Source of the DNA: CAJQQK01 sp049116495
GTDB lineage: Bacteria > Pseudomonadota > Alphaproteobacteria > Rhizobiales > Hyphomicrobiaceae
Reading direction: 5' to 3'
DNA: 64,000 nucleotides
Assembly: GCA_049116495.1 (NCBI GenBank)
Contig: JAGDYV010000020.1
Location: 15,647-79,646 of the forward strand
Below the pieces are notes generated by a model. The model saw only the letters and a list, made by a program, of their open reading frames with translations, was not told the DNA's origin and made no database searches. Position numbers and translations under genes: made by a program. Below, piece by piece: positions 17,545 through 26,521 of this stretch (its first letter is position 1; every line of letters begins with the position of its first letter).

Positions 17545-18663
17545 GTGGCAGAATTCGTAATCATTGGCGGCGGTGTCTACGGCGCTGGCGTTGCCTACTG
17601 GTTGAGCCAGAGAGGGGCCGGCGTCCGCCTGCTTGAGGCAAGGAAAATCGGCAACGGCGCTTCCGCCGGTCCGGGCCGACGCGGAACGCGTGCCAATGGC
17701 CGTGATTTGCGAGAATTGCCTTTGGTGCGGCGCGCGCACGAGATGTGGCCGACCCTGCATGACCGTCTCGGCGTGCCGCCGTTCTTTGAACGTACCGGAC
17801 ACCTGTTGCTGATCGAGCGAGAGCAGGATCTTGCCGTCGCAGAGGCGCGTGCGCTGCTGCAGAACCAGCATGGTACGCAAACGCATGTCCTCAAGGCCGG
17901 TCAGGTGCAAGACATGGAGCCGGGACTATCTGACCAGATCATCGGCGCCCTGCATTGCCCGCTCGATGGGGCCAGCGATCATACGGCCGTGACAAACGCC
18001 TTTGCCGATGCTGCGTGCCGGGCCGGCGTCGAGATATCGCAAGACACCGAAGCTGTGCGCCTCGACGTGAGCAACGGCAGGGTGGCGGCGGTGATCACGT
18101 CGAAAGGCGAACGCGTCGCGGTCGAACGACAGCTGCTCGTGCTGGCAAATGCCGGTGTCAATGCCCTTGTCGGCGATCGCATCCAGTTGCCGGTCTGGAG
18201 CCGGACGTTTCAAGTTCTGCTCACGGCACCATCATCGTCATTGCAGCTGAAACATTTGATCGGCCATGCCAGCCGTACGCTCGCGCTGAAGGCAGAGACG
18301 GGTGGTCGCATCATGATTTCAGGCGGCCTTCCCGGTGTTTGGGATCCGGAAAGCGAGCGGGGTACGGCCCTTGATACGTCGATCACTGCCAACTTCGCTG
18401 ACGCAGTCTCTGTTTACCCAGGCCTCGCTGATGTCGAGATCGAATTGGCCGACGCCGATCATTTGGAGTCATCGGCGATCGACAATATTCCTGTCATCGA
18501 TGGTGTGCCGGGCATTGAAAATGCCGTCTACGCTGTTGGCTGGTGCGGGCACGGTTGGGCGATCGCGCCGTCCGTTACCGAGTTGCTGGCCGATTGGGCG
18601 ATAACGGGTGACAAGCCGTCACTGCTTGCCCCGTTCACGCATGACCGCTTTTCCGCCGCGTGA
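17545..18663 (+). CDS. FAD-dependent oxidoreductase (sarcosine/glycine oxidase family, DAO fold)
   Basis: 372 residues of the DAO fold. It begins MAEFVIIGGGVYGAGVAYWL (Rossmann motif) and has the GNGASAGPGRRGTRANGRD segment after strand two. The C-terminal FAD segment is YAVGWCGHGWAIAPSVTELLA. It is distinct from the preceding DadA-like gene, so the operon carries two different amino-acid oxidoreductases. The start is uncertain: GTG 17545 puts the Rossmann strand at the normal distance, while TTG 17527 is in frame upstream. It closes the TRAP operon and converges with the zinc-ribbon gene. Confidence 0.88.
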   Translation: MAEFVIIGGGVYGAGVAYWLSQRGAGVRLLEARKIGNGASAGPGRRGTRANGRDLRELPLVRRAHEMWPTLHDRLGVPPFFERTGHLLLIEREQDLAVAEARALLQNQHGTQTHVLKAGQVQDMEPGLSDQIIGALHCPLDGASDHTAVTNAFADAACRAGVEISQDTEAVRLDVSNGRVAAVITSKGERVAVERQLLVLANAGVNALVGDRIQLPVWSRTFQVLLTAPSSSLQLKHLIGHASRTLALKAETGGRIMISGGLPGVWDPESERGTALDTSITANFADAVSVYPGLADVEIELADADHLESSAIDNIPVIDGVPGIENAVYAVGWCGHGWAIAPSVTELLADWAITGDKPSLLAPFTHDRFSAA

Positions 18664-18777
18664 GAGTCGGCACGGGACCGCTGTCTTATTGCCAATGGCC
18701 AGTGCACGCCGCAGCCAAGTGAACCAACCATGTATCGTGCGCTGTCTGACAAATCAGACACGATCGCTTGGCATTGT

Positions 18778-19296
18778 CTACAACTTGTGTAGATGAGAAA
18801 TCTTCCAGGTCGGGCCGCAGCCAAGGCAAGCATAAAATTGACCTGTAGGATCAATCGGCCCCGTGCAGCGCCGTCCATCCATGACCCAGCATCGCGGGCA
18901 AACGGTACGCTCCCCGGAAAAGGGGCGGTACTCCAAACGGCGCATGGGCGCCTGACGATAACGCAAGATATCCTGCAGGATCTTTTCGCGCAGCGCCGGG
19001 TCATCGGTCGTTTTAGGAAGCGCGGTGCACCCACTATCGACCAGATGAGCCGCTCGCTCCGTGCATTTGTCGGCTTCGGCATTGAGTGCGGCGGCAAGTT
19101 GCTCATGTGCCTGTAAGCGGTCGATCAGGCGGTCGGCACTTAAGACATCTTCATAGTGCGTGTCCGTTGCGCTTGTGTCGCCGCCCGTGTTGGGCGCGGG
19201 ATGCCCGCCGAATGCGCTGGCGTTGCTTGCTTGACGGTGAACTCTACTCGCTGAACGCTCGTCCAAGACCGGGGGGGATGTGCGTGCGCGTGCCAT
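18778..19296 (-). CDS. Hypothetical zinc-ribbon protein
   Basis: 172 residues, not matched to a named family. The N-terminal half is polar and probably disordered (to about residue 50), with a helical middle. The C-terminus has a likely zinc ribbon, TVCPRCWVMDGRRC followed by YACLGCGPTW, i.e. two CxxC knuckles about 20 residues apart. ATG 19296 is preceded by TGAGG at normal spacing. No enzymatic motif. A role in nucleic-acid or protein binding is only a guess from the zinc ribbon. Confidence 0.6.
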   Translation of the reverse strand: MARARTSPPVLDERSASRVHRQASNASAFGGHPAPNTGGDTSATDTHYEDVLSADRLIDRLQAHEQLAAALNAEADKCTERAAHLVDSGCTALPKTTDDPALREKILQDILRYRQAPMRRLEYRPFSGERTVCPRCWVMDGRRCTGPIDPTGQFYACLGCGPTWKISHLHKL

Positions 19297-19547
19297 TCGA
19301 TTTGCCTCACGTCAGGTTGAGAATCAATGACATCAACAATGAAGCGGTCCGCATAACGAAAGCTTGAACCTAAAATGAATATCTGTTCGCACTTTGACGC
19401 TCATCCGCACCGAATGAATAAAACAATGAAATTAATACGAGAGTCATCGTACGGACAGGTCAACTATGAGAGTGTGCATACAAAGGGAAGAAACTTGCGA
19501 TTGCGCAACTCGACGATCTTATCCCGCTGGTAAGGGGAGCAAAAGAG

Positions 19548-19817
19548 ATGACCGATCACACGCGACAAATACGTGACCTCGAAGCTGACATCGCCATTTT
19601 GGGTTGGCTTGTAGAGATGCTCTACGTTGAATTGCTTAGCAAAGTTCCAAATGGTGTCGAACGCGTCGATGACCTGGCTCGGGAAACCTCGGAGTACTTG
19701 TCGGGATTGACCTGGTCGGATGTTCTCAAAGAGGAGCAAGATGACATCATTGATACCACGTTGCGGTCCGCAGAACGGATACTGGGTGCGATCCGTGATC
19801 GGATCGACAAGACGTAA
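19548..19817 (+). CDS. Small hypothetical helical protein
   Basis: 89 residues, acidic, almost entirely helical by composition and heptad-like (IRDLEADIAILGWLVEML, then LRSAERILGAIRDRID). ATG 19548 has a strong upstream AAGGGGAG. No family is recognised. The clean ribosome site and codon use make it more likely a real gene than chance. Confidence 0.6.
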   Translation: MTDHTRQIRDLEADIAILGWLVEMLYVELLSKVPNGVERVDDLARETSEYLSGLTWSDVLKEEQDDIIDTTLRSAERILGAIRDRIDKT

Positions 19818-19965
19818 TCTGCATCCGGGGCCACGCGGTTATCGTGATGACGCACTGCAATGTGGAACAGGTTTGTGCTGCGCCGCGCATCTCACAATGT
19901 AAGAAGGACCGCTCAATCATTCGCGCCATTGCAGTCCATTCGCAGCAGTCCATTCGCATTCGAAA

Positions 19966-20058
19966 GTCCCAAGCAGCCCCTCCCCCCGAACGGCTGCTTG
20001 GGACCCCGTGGCAGCAAGAAACCACGGGCTTGCGGTGACCCGCGCGGAGTGTCACCGC
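19966..20058. ncRNA. Three consecutive stem-loops, candidate structured RNA
   Basis: The 520-bp gap before hemG holds three adjacent perfect stems. The first is 13 bp (19966-19978 with 19992-20004), loop 13 nt with a C-rich CCTCCCCCC. The second is 7 bp (20005-20011 with 20022-20028). The third is 8 bp (20032-20039 with 20051-20058). Alphaproteobacterial small RNAs often expose C-rich anti-Shine-Dalgarno loops, which makes an RNA on the plus strand conceivable. There is no T-run after the third stem, so a 5' leader or a DNA-level function is also possible. The rest of the gap shows no gene. Confidence 0.4.
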
Positions 20059-20337
20059 TCGCATAAGGTGTCGCCAGAAGCATAAATAAATCTTGAGCAC
20101 TAGATGAAAGCTAAACCTTATAAGCGTGCGGTTTTATTGCTGGTATTGCGTCGTGCCAGGGATCGAATTGCCAAGTATCTCGAAACCATTGCGTTTTTTG
20201 CTTAATGAAGATGACATAGATCAATGTCACAGCCGCCGTATTTAACTAAGCTTGCTGCCATGTAACCGGAGGCATGCCGAGCGCACGACAATTTGCGCCT
20301 GCGACCCGTGACGGTTGACGGAGATTGGTCGGCAAAG

Positions 20338-20886
20338 ATGCGACTCATATTGATTTATGGAACGGTCGAAGGTCAGACGCAGAAAATCGCCAATGAGGTC
20401 GCGCGGCATTTGGGACTGGGTGCGACAGAGGTCCGTGTGATTGATGCCAACGAAACGGCAGGCGAAGTCCACTTGCAGGACTTTGATGGATGTATCGTGG
20501 CAGCCTCCGTGCATCAACAAAGATATTCTGACGCCGTCAACAATTTCGTGCGCGCACACGTTCAAGATCTCAACGCGCAACCAACCGCGTTCATATCCGT
20601 TAGCCTGGCCGCAAGCTTTGCAGAAGGGCGCGACGAAGCGCAGTCCTATGTCGAGCGGTTGCTGGAACGCAGTGGTTGGCGGCCGACGATGACGCACAAT
20701 GCGGCAGGTGCGTTGCGCTATACAAAGTACGACTTCTTTCAAGAGCAGATTATCCGCCACATTGTTCTCAAAGGTCGTGACGTTGATGAACTCAAAGGTG
20801 AGCATGAATTCACGGATTGGGCGGCTTTGAAGGCGTTTGCCGATGCGTTTGTCAACACTGCAGGCAATAGAATTTCGCGTTGCTGA
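20338..20886 (+). CDS. hemG: Flavodoxin-fold protoporphyrinogen oxidase HemG-type
   Basis: 182 residues, flavodoxin fold. It begins MRLILIYGTVEGQTQKIA, where the FMN phosphate loop is GTVEGQT, followed by VRVIDANE and the second FMN loop FDGCIVAASVHQQRY. It ends with EFTDWAALKAFADAF, typical of menaquinone/ubiquinone-linked HemG, which oxidises protoporphyrinogen IX in heme synthesis at the membrane. General flavodoxin-like quinone oxidoreductases are the alternative. ATG 20338 follows GGAG at slightly long spacing; the frame is open to 20293. Confidence 0.82.
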   Translation: MRLILIYGTVEGQTQKIANEVARHLGLGATEVRVIDANETAGEVHLQDFDGCIVAASVHQQRYSDAVNNFVRAHVQDLNAQPTAFISVSLAASFAEGRDEAQSYVERLLERSGWRPTMTHNAAGALRYTKYDFFQEQIIRHIVLKGRDVDELKGEHEFTDWAALKAFADAFVNTAGNRISRC

Positions 20887-21537
20887 TTGGAGATTGACGG
20901 CGCGGTAGGCCCCATGCGGGACCAAGACGCCGAGTGTGCTACGGCAGACGCGTTAACCCGCGGTGGCGAATTGAAGGAGCCGGCGGCCAGCTACGTGTCC
21001 ATCGGCCGTCTTGCAGCGGAAGCGGCCAATCGAGCAATCTTACAATCCGCATGGCTCAGAGATGATCTATCTCATCAAGGTGTCGCCTACCGGGCCGCCT
21101 CGTCTGGGCCGTACCGTTCGATTTCGCAAAAGTTTGTCGCTCGACCACAGGTCAGCAAGTAAGATGACCTATCACCAACCGCAATTTGGATGGCAGGACC
21201 AAACGCGCGGCAACACGCAAGAGCAAAAGTCAGCCTGCGTTAAACCAACGCTCCGGCGCCTCAAACAGCGGGTCTTGGTGGCGCATATCAGGCCAACATC
21301 AGGTGCCAAAAGGGCACCTCATGCAGCTTGCCCGAGAGCCATTCGGCCGGCAGGACCAGACTGCAGTCGGTCACGACAAATAGCAATCGCCCGATGTCGG
21401 AGGATGAGTCGGATGCGATGACGCAGGCATGGTATATACGTACCTCAATTAGAGGGTAAAAAGACCCGGATAAAGGTCTGGCGCTGCGCCACGGAACGGG
21501 TTATACGACAGCCACTTAGCGTGCAGAGCGCTGAGGC
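20887..21537. other. Intergenic region before tRNA-Thr
   Basis: 651 bp between hemG and the tRNA. Open frames exist (20887-21162, 21011-21421) but show no family resemblance or good ribosome sites. The last 120 bp must hold the tRNA promoter; no sharp -35/-10 pair is evident. Confidence 0.5.
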
Positions 21538-21613
21538 GCCGGCTTAGCTCAGTTGGTAGAGCGGCTGATTTGTAATCAGTAGGTCGGGGGTTCGAATCCC
21601 TCAGCCGGCACCA
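21538..21613 (+). tRNA. tRNA-Thr(TGT)
   Basis: A 76-nt cloverleaf with encoded CCA. The acceptor stem GCCGGCT pairs with AGCCGGC, the D-loop segment is TAGCTCAGTTGGTAGAGC, the anticodon stem GCTGA/TCAGT encloses loop TTTGTAA with anticodon TGT, and the T-arm is GGGGGTTCGAATCCC. Its 3' 47 nt are repeated at the far end of the genomic island, so it is the integration site; the gene itself remains complete. Confidence 0.97.
21567..21613 (+). repeat. attL: island attachment repeat within tRNA-Thr
   Basis: A 47-bp segment running from the anticodon arm to the CCA end, identical to 35549-35595. Identity stops abruptly on both sides (T21566 against G35548; A21614 against G35596). Confidence 0.95.
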
Positions 21614-21929
21614 ATAAAATCAATAACTTAGACGACAGCAAGCTCTTCTTTAGTCTCTTTCTAGTCGCACAAATCCGATCCTCAGCTATCTTCATCTATG
21701 CACAGCGTGACTAACGTCTGTGACTAGCTTTCCCTCGGAGCCACCGTCGCTCGCCTCACCCAAGCTGGGTGAGCGACGGTGCGGAGGGGGAAGGCCCATT
21801 CCCTTGGTGTACTTGAGCGAAGCTGCTCCATAATCAGAACATCGTGGTGTCTACCGACTTCTCCTCACTTTGAGACAATGAACCAGCATCAATGAGATGC
21901 AGCTCATCACCTCAAGGAGGAGGAAGACG
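21614..21929. other. Left island end with a long imperfect hairpin
   Basis: 316 bp without a gene. At 21742-21781 a 15-bp stem (10 + 5 bp with a 5-nt bulge at 21752-21756) closes a 5-nt loop. Flanking TTCCCTC and GAGGGGGAA can extend it. It may be a terminator-like or recombination/transfer structure; no T-run follows. Confidence 0.45.
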
Positions 21930-22172
21930 ATGAAGAAGAAACCGATGTATCGTGCCTATGTCGTTGAAGACATCGATGAGGACAATAGCTTCTGGACGTT
22001 GGTTGGCAGTGCCTTTGCCCACACTGACAACAAAGGTTTCAACCTGTTGCTGAAAGCGTTGCCGCTGGATGGGCGGATTGTGTTGAGGCGGTATTCCGAA
22101 ACGAAGCCTGATGCAGCAACGGCGACGGTGGTGCCGATGACAACATCAGATGAAACGGCGGATGCTTCTTAA
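21930..22172 (+). CDS. Small conserved mobile-element protein
   Basis: 80 residues. ATG 21930 is preceded by a very strong AAGGAGGAGG. The core AYVVEDIDEDNSFWTLVGSA and GFNLLLKALPLDGRIVLR resembles a small protein that I recall as common in alphaproteobacterial conjugative elements and plasmids; its function is unknown. No signal peptide. The Thr/Ala-rich tail is probably disordered. Confidence 0.8.
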   Translation: MKKKPMYRAYVVEDIDEDNSFWTLVGSAFAHTDNKGFNLLLKALPLDGRIVLRRYSETKPDAATATVVPMTTSDETADAS

Positions 22173-22361
22173 ATCCGGGCCAACCTCTGTATTGAGGTTG
22201 GCTCGCTTCCCCTGGCATCGCCCAAAATTGAAAGAGGTAATGTGGTTAATTCGAACCTATCGCTATTCTTAAAGACGACGAATCGTACGAATAATTTGAG
22301 GTTCACCTACAAGTGGTCATAGAATGATTGATAGACAAATTCTCTCCCGAAGGGAGCATGT

Positions 22362-24317
22362 ATGAATGATTCTCAGGAAATCAACCGACGTCGGTTCTTT
22401 GAACGAATTGGCATTGTCGCGCTGGCTTTGGGTGGACCGTTCGCCGCACGATCTATTGCTGGACTGGCTCAGTCATCAGCTTCAAACGCATCAACTGAAT
22501 CGTTCCTTGCGGCAATAGGTCAGCATAGGCTGGAGAGTGCGACAGAATTCGCAAAAAGTTTTGCAAATTCCCGTTTGGCTTTGATGTCGGTCTATTCGCA
22601 AGTCTTTTACCCGCTTGAGATCGACGACCAAGCATTCGTAGAGATTATTTCGACGAGCCAGAAATTATTCAATGGAGACTTTAAAGACAAGCAAGACGAT
22701 AGGCACAAAGTCGCGGCGCTGCCAGCTATTGCTCGTCTAAATTTGCTTCCGACGCTCGAGCGCGAACAGGCCCGAGTTATTGAAAGAGAGATCGTTACAG
22801 ATTGTGTTTTTTGGAGGAATGCAGAAGTTCCAAACGTGACGGCAGGATTTCAACGTCGCCATGCCCTGAATATATTCTGGACTGCTGCAACAGCATGCCT
22901 TGTTCGGAACCAACGAAATTGGTTTCGACTTGAGGCTGATGAATTGTCGAATGAAGCAGTCGCGCTTTGTCAGTTCTTTCTTGAGAAAGACTCCTCGGAA
23001 CTGTTACGACCGGCCATTGCGGCTTTTCAGTTTCTGCTTACATACGAACGCGCCATGAATGCGAGAGTTGCAAATAACCTGGTCAGCTCGTCTAAAAATC
23101 TGAGAGGACTACAGGCCAATATATTGCAATTGATCAAAATGGAGCAAAGCGAAACTGGATGGTTCTTATCGCTCCGTAAAATATATGCATCGGTCAAAGG
23201 CTGGGAGGATGTACCAAGTCAGATAAATGAAGTGCACATGAAGGGATCGCACACTCAAGCCGAATTTGTTCGCTACACCATTCGGAGTCGGTTTGAGTCA
23301 ATGGCTCATTTGAACACTATTTCCCCTAGTGAGAGATTATTTAGCCACGACAAGGTTAATACACATCGTACGATTGCTGTGCTGGGAAACTTTGGATACT
23401 CGACAAGCGATATTGACGAAGCATTGGCCGTCGATCTTGCACTCTCTTGCAACAGAGGAATGACAGCACTCAGTCTAGATACGTGGAATAAGGAACGCTC
23501 GACATTTAAGGAAGGCCTATCGTCTTCCGACGAGCACAAAGAGAGTAGTATTTCTGATACCCTCAAGAAATTTATACCGCTTCGTGAGCTGGACGAAGGC
23601 GAGCTATATTGGAAAATCCGAAAATATACTGGCAACTATGAACAACGTCTTCAATTTGCTGCAGCTACGATTGGATTCGGAGTTAGTAGCGCGAATGATT
23701 TTCGTGCGCAATGGGCTCATGATGCACGAATACATGCATTTGATTTAAAGAATGCACTGGGCCGAGAATTTGCTCAAGTTGATAAGAAAGATATCGATGA
23801 TAGAATTGACGAGGAAGTAGAAAGTTCACCACTCGCAAGTAGATTATCTGAAATCTGGAATGATAATTACGCAATAAGAGACTTAAAACCCGTGAGGCTG
23901 CCTTCAGGCCTTGCGGATTCAGGGCCTGATGCGACCTCGGAACAGAGGAGTGCTCAGACAATGAGCCCACAAGCATCGACCCAGAAACGAATATCTCGTG
24001 CAGAATCTCTCAAACGACTAACGGACTACATGGAAAGTAGGACGCTGGAAGAGTTGAGAGAAGATCAAGAGCAGGTGGAGGCGGAGACGTCAGATCTGAT
24101 TCGTAGTTCTCGTCCACAGCTTCGACCAAGAAGACGTATGGGGATATCTTTGGAAGCCACAGAGGGAAAACGAATATCTCGTGCAGAATCTCTCAAACGA
24201 CTAACGGACTACATGGAAAGTAGGACGCTGGAAGAGTTGAGAGAAGATCAAGAGCAGATGGAGGCGGAGACGTCAGATCTGATTCGTAGTTCTCGTCCAC
24301 AGCTTCGTCCGAGGTGA
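22362..24317 (+). CDS. Unknown Tat-signal protein with duplicated C-terminal coiled segment
   Basis: 651 residues, no family recognised. The N-terminus reads INRRRFFERIGIVALALGG, a twin-arginine-like signal (RRRFF then a hydrophobic stretch), suggesting folded export or a membrane anchor. Residues ~50-500 are helical without a visible catalytic motif. Residues 542-590 and 603-651 are two near-identical copies of a charged, helix-rich 49-aa unit (LKRLTDYMESRTLEELRED). ATG 22362 follows GAAGGGAG. It is AT-rich compared with the host. A terminator and the ADP-ribosyltransferase-like gene follow. The pair could form one system, but that is inference. Confidence 0.8.
   Translation: MNDSQEINRRRFFERIGIVALALGGPFAARSIAGLAQSSASNASTESFLAAIGQHRLESATEFAKSFANSRLALMSVYSQVFYPLEIDDQAFVEIISTSQKLFNGDFKDKQDDRHKVAALPAIARLNLLPTLEREQARVIEREIVTDCVFWRNAEVPNVTAGFQRRHALNIFWTAATACLVRNQRNWFRLEADELSNEAVALCQFFLEKDSSELLRPAIAAFQFLLTYERAMNARVANNLVSSSKNLRGLQANILQLIKMEQSETGWFLSLRKIYASVKGWEDVPSQINEVHMKGSHTQAEFVRYTIRSRFESMAHLNTISPSERLFSHDKVNTHRTIAVLGNFGYSTSDIDEALAVDLALSCNRGMTALSLDTWNKERSTFKEGLSSSDEHKESSISDTLKKFIPLRELDEGELYWKIRKYTGNYEQRLQFAAATIGFGVSSANDFRAQWAHDARIHAFDLKNALGREFAQVDKKDIDDRIDEEVESSPLASRLSEIWNDNYAIRDLKPVRLPSGLADSGPDATSEQRSAQTMSPQASTQKRISRAESLKRLTDYMESRTLEELREDQEQVEAETSDLIRSSRPQLRPRRRMGISLEATEGKRISRAESLKRLTDYMESRTLEELREDQEQMEAETSDLIRSSRPQLRPR
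23985..24307 (+). repeat. 140-bp direct repeat inside the Tat-signal gene
   Basis: 23985-24124 is repeated at 24168-24307 (offset 183 bp, 61 codons) with a single visible mismatch (GTG/ATG context). Near identity at synonymous sites indicates a very recent in-frame duplication. Confidence 0.93.
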
Positions 24318-24330
24318 CATGAAGTAAGAG

Positions 24331-24353
24331 GGAGCCTACCCAGGCTCCTTTTT
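24331..24353 (+). terminator. Intrinsic terminator between the Tat-signal and ART-like genes
   Basis: A 7-bp stem GGAGCCT/AGGCTCC (24331-24337 with 24342-24348), loop ACCC, followed by TTTTT. Confidence 0.88.
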
Positions 24354-24372
24354 CATTTGAGGGAAGGTATCA

Positions 24373-25032
24373 ATGCATAGTTGGTTGGACCCTGCGGTCG
24401 AAAGAAGGGTGTACGCTTATCATGGCACGACCGCTACCGTGAGCACAAAGGTTCTCGATGAATTACGATTCGAGGAAAAGATTAGACCTTACCACTGGCT
24501 AGGAAACGGAGTTTACTTTTTCGAAGAAGCTCCAGTTCGTGCTTACGGCTGGGCATTGCGAGAAGCCGAACAAACAAAGGGCGAACCAGCGGTTATTGGC
24601 GTTGAGTTGAATTTGTCGAGCGATGTTCTTGATCTGTGTGACATTGGAGATTGGCCACTAGTCCATCGAGCGCACGAGATCTATGTCGCGAAGTGCCAAG
24701 AATCAGGTCTGCCTGCAGAGACGCAGAAACCACCAAAACTACTCTTGGATCCAGACCCACAATACGTTTACGAACCCAAGGAAGCAACTTTTGCTGAAAA
24801 GGGAATTGGAAACAATAAGCTAGACTGTGCAGCGCTTAATCACGTAAAAAAACATTACCAATCGCTCAATGGAACCCATCTTACGGCCATTCGATGCTCA
24901 TTTATGGAAGGACCACCCGTTTATGAGACGTCTTTTTTGTATGTTAGAAATCATGCCCAGATTAATGTGATTGATCAAAGTATTATCTGCGATATATTTC
25001 CGGTTCCAATAAACCAAATAGTTGTAGGGTAA
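24373..25032 (+). CDS. PARP/ADP-ribosyltransferase-like protein
   Basis: 219 residues, cytosolic. Visible motifs are the NAD-binding H-G-T (His17 in YAYHGTTATVS) and HWLGNGVYFFEEAPVRAYGW (Tyr48), matching the H-Y part of the H-Y-E triad in PARP-type ADP-ribosyltransferases. The third position near the C-terminus appears as Q in PINQIVVG, so it may be a mono-transferase variant or inactive. Bacterial proteins of this type act as toxins or in phage defence by modifying protein or nucleic acid. ATG 24373 follows GAGGGAAGG. It is convergent with the TraD-like gene 12 bp away. Function beyond the fold is inference. Confidence 0.62.
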   Translation: MHSWLDPAVERRVYAYHGTTATVSTKVLDELRFEEKIRPYHWLGNGVYFFEEAPVRAYGWALREAEQTKGEPAVIGVELNLSSDVLDLCDIGDWPLVHRAHEIYVAKCQESGLPAETQKPPKLLLDPDPQYVYEPKEATFAEKGIGNNKLDCAALNHVKKHYQSLNGTHLTAIRCSFMEGPPVYETSFLYVRNHAQINVIDQSIICDIFPVPINQIVVG

Positions 25033-25044
25033 CCAACTTTGCTC

Positions 25045-26214
25045 TTATCGAACGATCGACGTGAGTGAGTTTGCACTAAATCCCCTTCCCGCCGCCCCCT
25101 CGACCATCAATCGGATGTATATGTCATGGTTCGCCAAGTTCAGAAAGTCTTGCTGACTGAACGTCGGTTGGAACTCCTGCGCCAGATAAGCTGCATCTCT
25201 CGCACCGACCCGAAAGCTGATGATGGTACCAGCATTGCCAAGCACGGCTTCCCGCACGCCTGGCGTCAGCTGAAACATATACTGATGCGCCAAGGTCAAC
25301 GATGCTTTGAACTTGCGCAATTCACTCAGCATATTGACCATCGAATACGTCGTGAAGTTTTGGAATTCATCCAGATAGATATGGAATGGTCGCCGATTGT
25401 GTTCAGGTGTGTCTTGACGGGTGAAAGCGGCCAAACCCAGCGTGGTGACGAGCAATCCCCCCAGCAATCCAGCGGCATCTTCGCCAATCTGCCCTTTGGC
25501 TAAGTTCACCAGCAATATCTGTCCATCATCCATGATGGAACGGAAACGCAGGTCCTCTTCTGGTTCAGTAAGTATTCGATTGAGGCTTGGGTCAGCGAGA
25601 AACGCACCAACCTTATTCAAGATTGGTCCAGCACCGTCAGAGCGCTTCTGGAAGCTATAGTTTTCATACTCTTGTTGCCAGAAGTGGCGGACGGGTGGGT
25701 TCTTGACTTGGTTGGCGACCAACCGCCGAAAGTACTTGTCGCTTAATAATCGCGGTATGTCTGCCAAGGTGCTGCCTGGTCGATCAAGCAGTGCCAGCAA
25801 TGCATGTCTGAGGATGTGCTCCATATTCACACCCCAGGCATCCGGCCACAGCTTCTTCATCACTTCGAGCATGCCAGAGCAAGCCAAGGTGCGTTTGTCT
25901 TCCTTGATGTATCGCAGTGGGTTGTATCCATAGGGCTGGGTGCGGTCCGGCACATTGAAATACCGCACGTCACCTTTGCGCTTCTCTGGAACAGACTGAT
26001 ACACTCGTTCTACCAAGTCACCATGCGGGTCCAACAGACAAAGACCATGACCGTGCACCAAGTCTTGCCTGACCATGTTTTCAATCAAGGTGGATTTGCC
26101 AACGCCGGTTTTGCCGATGATGTATAAGTGGCTCAGCCGGTCTTGCTGTTTGATTCCAAACCGGACCTTGCGCCGAGCACCGTTGGTGGTGCCGAGGATG
26201 GTGATGGGTTCCAT
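25045..26214 (-). CDS. VirD4/TraD-like conjugation ATPase (HerA/FtsK superfamily)
   Basis: 389 residues. The Walker A is YIIGKTGVGKSTLIENM, LCLLDPHGDLVERV follows, the Walker B is FHIYLDEFQNF, and there is a C-terminal TraM-recognition-like region. No N-terminal membrane helices are seen, unlike canonical VirD4. The family pumps DNA or couples it to a type IV secretion channel. No other transfer genes are nearby, so it may serve mobilisation with a helper or a defence-type HerA role. ATG 26214 is divergent from the small gene at 26327. Confidence 0.85.
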   Translation of the reverse strand: MEPITILGTTNGARRKVRFGIKQQDRLSHLYIIGKTGVGKSTLIENMVRQDLVHGHGLCLLDPHGDLVERVYQSVPEKRKGDVRYFNVPDRTQPYGYNPLRYIKEDKRTLACSGMLEVMKKLWPDAWGVNMEHILRHALLALLDRPGSTLADIPRLLSDKYFRRLVANQVKNPPVRHFWQQEYENYSFQKRSDGAGPILNKVGAFLADPSLNRILTEPEEDLRFRSIMDDGQILLVNLAKGQIGEDAAGLLGGLLVTTLGLAAFTRQDTPEHNRRPFHIYLDEFQNFTTYSMVNMLSELRKFKASLTLAHQYMFQLTPGVREAVLGNAGTIISFRVGARDAAYLAQEFQPTFSQQDFLNLANHDIYIRLMVEGAAGRGFSANSLTSIVR

Positions 26215-26326
26215 GCCGTCATGATGACTGCATGGAAAACTTGACTGAAGACGCTGTGATGTTCCGAAAATGGATGATTGCAGCGTCTAGTTCATCACCG
26301 CTGCTTCCATACAATGGCGACAGTGT

Positions 26327-26521
26327 ATGGAACTAACCCAAGCCGACATTCAAGAGTTCAAAGACCTGTATGAAGCTGAATTCAAAGTTACGACCGAATG
26401 GTCTGAAGCTGAACGCATGGCTACTGATCTAATATGTCTTTATGAGGCAATCTGGGAAGCGATGCTTAGTGAAGCGGTGTGCAAGAGCAGTCAGTCTGAC
26501 AGTGTTCCTCCAACCACTTGA
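26327..26521 (+). CDS. Small acidic mobile-element protein
   Basis: 64 residues starting MELTQADIQEFKDLYEAEF, helical and acidic. I recall similar short proteins (LTQ.DI.EFK.LY pattern) on diverse mobile elements, with no assigned function. Its last 56 bp overlap the 3' end of the convergent serine recombinase gene. Ribosome site weak. Confidence 0.55.
   Translation: MELTQADIQEFKDLYEAEFKVTTEWSEAERMATDLICLYEAIWEAMLSEAVCKSSQSDSVPPTT

Noticed and set aside
20887..21421. Overlapping frames between hemG and tRNA-Thr
   Set aside because: Composition and lack of motifs or ribosome sites make them unsupported; described as intergenic.
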